Assembly: GCA_934281515.1 (NCBI GenBank) | Contig: CAKQXG010000024.1 | Location: forward strand, 1 to 18,785 | Reading direction: 5' to 3' | Length of the DNA: 18,785 nt | Source of the DNA: an uncultured Clostridia bacterium | GTDB taxonomy: Bacteria; Bacillota; Clostridia; Christensenellales; CAG-314 | Shown: piece by piece, positions 15,235 through 18,785 of the stretch | Layout: each line of letters begins with the position of its first letter | How positions within the stretch are numbered: position 1 is the first letter of the stretch | Notes under the pieces: model-generated | What the model saw: only the letters and a program-made list of their open reading frames with translations | What the model was told of the DNA's origin: nothing | Database searches by the model: none | Translations under genes and position numbers: made by a program

Positions 15235-16518
15235 CTAGTCTTTCAAGCATCCGATAGGCACAACCATCACTCCGTCTTCGCGCTTGTAGCCGTACTGCAT
15301 CCCGGTGATAACCATTTTTAACGTAGGCAAGGCAAGCGGAGAATACTTTTCCGTTGCGTTTCGCTCTTTAATCAGTTCTTCTATTTTAAGTAAGTGGTTT
15401 GCTCCGTCATCGATTTCGCTTGCGCCCAGTTTTATCTCAATCAAAGCATAGCGTCCGTCTTCAAGATGCAACACACAGTCGGCTTCAAGTCCATATCTAT
15501 CCCTATAGTAGGAAATTCTACCACCACTTGCCGACGAATAAACCTTCAAATCTCTGATAACAAGCGACTCAAACAAAAATCCGAGTGTTTTAAAATCCGT
15601 GTTAAAGTAATCCGGTGTGATACCAAGCGCGGCAACCGCAAGCGACGGATCTATTAAGTTTCGTTTTACCGAAGCTCTGATTGCCGTTTTTGACCTGATT
15701 GCAGGACACCATGCATCAACGTCTTCGACAATATACAACTTTTTTAATGCTTCTATATATTCGCTTATGGTGTTGGTAGCTATATCGTAGTTTGCTCTGA
15801 CATCGGCGTCTATTGTCTTGCGTTCCGCAATGGTACAAATATTTCTTGCATAGGAGCGCAAAATAATCTCTGCCCAAGCAGAGTTGCGTGCAGTGCCGTC
15901 AATGTTGGATATATCCACGTTGCATGTTTGCCAAAACAAGTCTTTGGCTATTTCCAACTTTGCTCTTTTGGTTTCGTTAAGCAAACTTTTCGGCCATCCG
16001 CCACGGCAGATAGCAAAAATCAAATCGTCAATAGACAATGTCGACATACAACCGTCGTCCATCGCATGTGGATTGTCAAACAACTCTTTGACAGAAACAG
16101 TTCCGTTAGACTCACCGCTTTCATACAAACTCATAGGGTACATTTTCAAAGTGGAAATTCGCAATGTCCCGGTGTGTGGTGTTTTTACTATTTGCGAAGA
16201 AGAACCTGTCAGCAGATATAGACCGTTTTTTTGTTCGTCATCGATAGATTTTCTAATTGCACCCCAGATTTTGGGAGCGTCTTGCCATTCGTCAAACAAT
16301 CTTGGTTTATCTCCGACAAGAAGCTTGGACGGCATGTTATTGGCAACAGACAGGTACTTTTCTCTGTTGTCCTCATCTTGAAATTCAACTACGCTTTTGG
16401 CTTTTTGTTTTGCGGTAGTTGTCTTTCCACAACCCTTGGGTCCTACAATAAGCGCGGCTCCGAAGGACTCCATTTTTAGTTGAAGTAAGTCATCCGCAAT
16501 ACGCTTTTTATAATTCAT
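15235..16518 (-). CDS. AAA+ ATPase with C-terminal DUF4143 domain
   Basis: This 427-residue protein has an N-terminal AAA domain with Walker A GPKGCGKTT (26-34), Walker B-like RLFDEWQDAP (73-82) and a sensor-like LTGSSS (103-108). A winged-helix-like middle region follows, then DUF4143. Near the C-terminus, EADCVLHLEDGRYALIEIKLG has the D347 and E361-x-K363 spacing of a degenerate PD-(D/E)xK nuclease fold, which is common in this family. The biological role is not settled; members are widespread and often accessory. The ATG at 16518 follows GAGG by eight bases. A near-perfect promoter sits 32 bp upstream, preceded by tandem repeats. The gene is a single full-length copy, 59 bp before addA. 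Confidence 0.9.
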   Translation of the reverse strand: MNYKKRIADDLLQLKMESFGAALIVGPKGCGKTTTAKQKAKSVVEFQDEDNREKYLSVANNMPSKLLVGDKPRLFDEWQDAPKIWGAIRKSIDDEQKNGLYLLTGSSSQIVKTPHTGTLRISTLKMYPMSLYESGESNGTVSVKELFDNPHAMDDGCMSTLSIDDLIFAICRGGWPKSLLNETKRAKLEIAKDLFWQTCNVDISNIDGTARNSAWAEIILRSYARNICTIAERKTIDADVRANYDIATNTISEYIEALKKLYIVEDVDAWCPAIRSKTAIRASVKRNLIDPSLAVAALGITPDYFNTDFKTLGFLFESLVIRDLKVYSSASGGRISYYRDRYGLEADCVLHLEDGRYALIEIKLGASEIDDGANHLLKIEELIKERNATEKYSPLALPTLKMVITGMQYGYKREDGVMVVPIGCLKD

Positions 16519-16549
16519 ATCATACCTCGCATGTAAAATAACTACTTCT

Positions 16550-16578
16550 AGTATACCCTAAAAAAATAAACAAGTCAA
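16550..16578 (-). promoter_or_regulatory. Proximal promoter of the DUF4143 ATPase gene
   Basis: On the minus strand TTGACT (16578-16573), a 17-bp spacer and TATACT (16555-16550) match sigma-A consensus well. Transcription would start near 16543, leaving about 25 bases of leader with a GAGG ribosome binding site. The tandem 23-bp repeats end only five bases upstream of the -35 box. Confidence 0.8.
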
Positions 16579-16583
16579 GGGCG

Positions 16584-16675
16584 TTGACATTTTTTGCGGT
16601 ATTTTATTGACATTATTTGTGGTATTTTGTTGATATTATTTGTGGTGTTTCGTTGACATTATTTGCGGTAAATAC
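16584..16675. repeat. Four tandem 23-bp repeats upstream of the DUF4143 ATPase promoter
   Basis: Copies lie at 16584-16606, 16607-16629, 16630-16652 and 16653-16675 with no spacing. The first 20 bases of the plus-strand consensus are TTGACATTATTTGYGGTATT. The TTGA-at the start and TTTGYGGT core are kept in all four; most differences are in the last five bases. The period is exactly 23. There are no spacers, so it is not a CRISPR array. Its position just upstream of the -35 box fits a set of regulator binding sites or iteron-like sites. Confidence 0.9.
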
Positions 16676-16701
16676 ACGAAGTGCGCCGCAGTTGTATTTA
16701 C
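16668..16701. repeat. Inverted repeat at the start site of the distal promoter
   Basis: GTAAATAC (16668-16675) and GTATTTAC (16694-16701) form a perfect 8-bp inverted repeat around an 18-base GC-richer loop. The left arm is also the tail of the fourth tandem repeat, and the right arm overlaps the predicted start of the distal promoter. It could be an operator, or a hairpin at the 5' end of the transcript. Confidence 0.6.
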
Positions 16702-16705
16702 AAAC

Positions 16706-16734
16706 AGTATATCATTTATTGCCGACATTTTCAA
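16706..16734 (-). promoter_or_regulatory. Distal promoter reading through the tandem repeats
   Basis: On the minus strand TTGAAA (16734-16729), a 17-bp spacer and TATACT (16711-16706) form a second good sigma-A promoter. A transcript from near 16699 would cross the inverted repeat and all four tandem repeats before reaching the ATPase gene. No long reading frame starts in this leader, only peptides of about 12 codons or less. Confidence 0.65.
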
Positions 16735-16764
16735 GTGTTGAGTGTTTGTTTGTTGAAAAGTTGC

Positions 16765-16800
16765 AAAAAGCCCCTGTAGGTTTGCACCCACAGAGGCTTT
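16765..16800 (-). terminator. Intrinsic terminator of the pilin-like gene
   Basis: On the minus strand AAAGCCTCTGTGGG pairs with the CCTACAGGGGCTTT region (two mismatches) around a loop of about six bases, followed by TTTTTGCAACTTTT. It begins 46 bp after the stop of the pilin-like gene, and no other gene lies between. Confidence 0.8.
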
Positions 16801-16845
16801 GAAATGATTGTTGAACAAAATGCATATTCTTAGCAAAAGTAAGAA

Positions 16846-18630
16846 TTAGTTTTCTTTTACTTTAAAATCTTCCACTCTACCGATATTGTTTGTAGCGGTT
16901 GTATTCCCTGTAAAAGTGTTGCCAATACATTCACCACTTACATCGGAACCGGTAACATTGTAATTTCCCACAATTTTACCGACAACCTCGGTTTTGCCTT
17001 GCATAACATTTTCTGCTTTTACATTTACCGAAGTCAAAATATTGTTATTAATTTGTATCGTTCTTACAGCATCCTTAGTCTCGACACAAACATAACCGGA
17101 AACGCCACCGACCTTGTATTGTCCCGAAACCGAAACGTTTTCCAACTTGCACCCTACAATAGAACCATACACGTACCCTATTAAACCGCCCGTGTATTTA
17201 CCGCCCGTCACGGAAGAATTCTTTATCGTGATGTTGTTTTGGGGAACGCTTGTTGCGCCCGCCAAAATACCTGCGGACACGTCTTTTCTTTCTGTAATTT
17301 CATCGGCATTAGTCACAACCGTGATATTGTCCAATGTCAAGTTACTAAACCGTGCATATCTGGTATGGGCAAACAGACCGACATTTTGACTTGCATAGTC
17401 AAGAACCTTTGCGTTTTTAATGGTGTGACCTTGTCCGTCAAACGAGTGACCGAATGTGTTCATTCCCTTTTCAAAGATTGCGCCGTTCAAGTCAATATCG
17501 GATTCAAGCGTCACCGTCACAAATTTTCCATCATATTCATATTCACCATTACTGTACCAAAAACTTTTATAATCACTAACGCCTTTGCTTACATCAAGAG
17601 CCAAAGCCTTTTTACTGTCAAGCACATACCCGTAGTACATCAATGCGACATCGTCCTTGATAGTCAGTGTTCTTGCAGTCTTGTCAACAATAAATCCTGC
17701 AGGTACACTTGCAGCATCGGCAGGGTACTTTTGCGCTTCTTTGAGAGCATTGACGTTTGTAGCAGATTCCTTGACGGCTGTTGTACCGACAACGGTTGTA
17801 TTTGCGTTGTATTGTTCTTCGACTACGACCTCCGTTACCTTTTTGGAAACGTCAATCGTAACCTTGCTAGAACCGGCAGGTTGAGCGACAATAGACACAA
17901 CGACGGACGAAGCTTGCGTAGTAACAGTACCGCCGATTGCAACAAGTTGCTTTGTTGCGCCGTATTCGTGATACGTGCCGTCAACCGTAATCTTGTTTGC
18001 GCTACCATAGTGCTTTATCGTATCGTTGTTGCCGGTAACTTTAAGCTCACCGCCATTGGTGTTGATTACAACTTCCTTTGCACTGCCTGCGCCAACGTAT
18101 GTAACTTCCGTCAGTTTGGTGTTTTGACCTGCGTCGAAACCTACTGCCAACGTGCTGTTGAGTGCCGTTGCGGTGTTGTCGGCAAGATAAATGGAGTATT
18201 TTTGCGCCGTTGTTGCAGGGATATCTGCGGCTTTGTCGTAAATCTTCCACAATTGGTGGTCGGCAGGATCGCCGTTTAGTTTGCTGTTGGGAATGTAGGT
18301 TACTTTGCCTTCGTCAACGTAGACGAAACAGTCGTTGTAGCTGTCCCACAAGATTTCGTTGCCACCGGCCTTGGCGTTGATTTTGTCCACGTCAAAACCG
18401 AAGTTTTTGGCTGCGGTCAACGCTTTGCTCATTGTTGCGTGAGTGCCGTTTTCCGCATCGGCGGCAAGAGCGGTGTTAAGGTTTTTGACAAGCGCTTCGT
18501 CGGAAGCCAGCATAGCTTTGCGGATAAGTCCGCTAAACGTGGGAATAAGTACTGCCGCCAGAATACCGATGACGGCAATGACAATGATAAGCTCTACTAT
18601 CGTAAAGCCCTTTTTAGTGTTTCTGTTCAT
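16846..18630 (-). CDS. Prepilin-like surface protein with type IV pilin N-terminus and beta-repeat C-terminal half
   Basis: This 594-residue protein begins with a class III (type IV pilin/pseudopilin) signal, MNRNTKKGFTIVELIIVIAV. The prepilin peptidase would cut after Gly8, leaving Phe at +1 and the conserved Glu at +5 (Glu13), followed by a hydrophobic helix to about residue 33. Residues 45-130 resemble a small pilin head (GNEILWDSYNDCFVYV). After that come about 460 Thr/Val/Asn-rich residues. They include FGHSFDGQGHTIKN (393-406), VGLFAHTRYARFSNLTLDNI (417-436), TGGLIGYVYGSIVGC (480-494) and VGGVSGYV (507-514), which are GLUG-like, beta-helix-type repeats seen in bacterial surface proteins. 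It is far longer than a normal pilin (150-200). I chose the ATG at 18630 because the signal begins there and AAAGGAG lies upstream; the longer frame has no logic. Export would need a pilin assembly machine not seen here. Confidence 0.85.
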   Translation of the reverse strand: MNRNTKKGFTIVELIIVIAVIGILAAVLIPTFSGLIRKAMLASDEALVKNLNTALAADAENGTHATMSKALTAAKNFGFDVDKINAKAGGNEILWDSYNDCFVYVDEGKVTYIPNSKLNGDPADHQLWKIYDKAADIPATTAQKYSIYLADNTATALNSTLAVGFDAGQNTKLTEVTYVGAGSAKEVVINTNGGELKVTGNNDTIKHYGSANKITVDGTYHEYGATKQLVAIGGTVTTQASSVVVSIVAQPAGSSKVTIDVSKKVTEVVVEEQYNANTTVVGTTAVKESATNVNALKEAQKYPADAASVPAGFIVDKTARTLTIKDDVALMYYGYVLDSKKALALDVSKGVSDYKSFWYSNGEYEYDGKFVTVTLESDIDLNGAIFEKGMNTFGHSFDGQGHTIKNAKVLDYASQNVGLFAHTRYARFSNLTLDNITVVTNADEITERKDVSAGILAGATSVPQNNITIKNSSVTGGKYTGGLIGYVYGSIVGCKLENVSVSGQYKVGGVSGYVCVETKDAVRTIQINNNILTSVNVKAENVMQGKTEVVGKIVGNYNVTGSDVSGECIGNTFTGNTTATNNIGRVEDFKVKEN

Positions 18631-18674
18631 AAAAAATAATCTCCTTTTATCGAAAAATGTACATGCTACCCCTA

Positions 18675-18731
18675 CAAAAGGGTACACTACGCCCCTGAAC
18701 AGGCGTGTGCGGCAAAAGAGTACACTGCGCC
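18675..18731. repeat. Two 19-bp direct repeats in the leader of the pilin-like gene
   Basis: CAAAAGNGTACACTNCGCC occurs at 18675-18693 and 18713-18731, 17 of 19 bases identical, with a 38-bp period. They lie 45-101 bp upstream of the pilin-like start. On the minus strand each reads GGCGNAGTGTACNCTTTTG. They could be operator sites; I find no convincing -35/-10 pair, so the promoter may be outside the window or non-consensus. Confidence 0.6.
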
Positions 18732-18766
18732 GCAAGCAAGGCAACCACGTAATTAATTGCCCCTTG

Positions 18767-18785
18767 CAACGGTGTGATTCCGTTG
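18767..18785. other. Inverted repeat at the right edge
   Basis: CAACGG and CCGTTG form a 6-bp stem with a 7-base loop at the very end of the window. It may extend beyond the edge, so its role (end of an upstream transcript, or operator) cannot be judged. There is no T-tract on the minus strand after it. Confidence 0.3.

Noticed and set aside
16584..16675. CRISPR array
   Set aside because: The repeats are directly adjacent with no spacers, and no cas gene is present. They are tandem repeats.
16617..16802. Small plus-strand frame of 61 codons across the repeats
   Set aside because: Runs through the tandem repeats and the terminator hairpin and lacks a ribosome binding site; not a credible gene.
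17239..18279. Plus-strand open frame opposite the pilin-like gene (346 codons)
   Set aside because: No ribosome binding site and Cys/Val-rich nonsense composition; the minus strand has a clear prepilin signal and its own terminator.

Overview
The window looks like chromosome of an anaerobic, low-to-mid GC Gram-positive bacterium, probably a Clostridia-type Bacillota. The reasons are strong GGAGG-type ribosome binding sites, AddA-type recombination, paired YitT proteins, a glycerol-3-phosphate operon of the clostridial kind (GlpA-like + NADH-oxidase-like flavoprotein + DUF1667 + GlpK), and a monoderm-style pilin-like surface protein. The exact genus cannot be read from the sequence. I see no tRNA, rRNA, CRISPR array, transposase or phage gene. 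All genes but one lie on the minus strand, so the window reads from right to left.

Right end (18785-16760): a large prepilin-like protein with an N-terminal type IV pilin signal and a beta-rich, GLUG-like C-terminal half, followed by an intrinsic terminator. Its leader carries two 19-bp direct repeats. Next comes a 327-bp regulatory region (16519-16845). It holds two consensus-like promoters, both facing left, and between them four perfectly phased 23-bp tandem repeats and an inverted repeat. It drives a DUF4143-type AAA+ ATPase (16518-15235). Behind that lie addA (helicase-nuclease, 15175-11663) and an M32 metallocarboxypeptidase (11651-10167), the last two tightly spaced. No addB is present in the window.

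Centre (10081-4186): a glycerol catabolic operon with a clear promoter just upstream. It contains a GlpA-like FAD dehydrogenase with a C-terminal BFD-type [2Fe-2S] domain, a pyridine-nucleotide flavoprotein oxidoreductase and a DUF1667 protein, all joined by ATGA overlaps. After a 233-bp gap come glycerol kinase and an aldose-1-epimerase-like protein, then an intrinsic terminator. Together the genes phosphorylate glycerol and oxidise glycerol-3-phosphate to DHAP, probably passing electrons to NAD(P) or a similar soluble acceptor.

Left part (4285-1): two YitT-family membrane proteins overlapping by ATGA, a bidirectional terminator, a plus-strand Gly/Cys-rich small protein of 75 aa, a MATE efflux transporter with a near-consensus promoter, and the first 15 codons of another gene running off the left edge.

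The most unusual items are the repeat-bearing control region of the DUF4143 ATPase, the pilin/beta-repeat surface protein, the Cys-rich microprotein, the AddA locus without a neighbouring AddB, and the glycerol kinase without the usual regulatory histidine loop.
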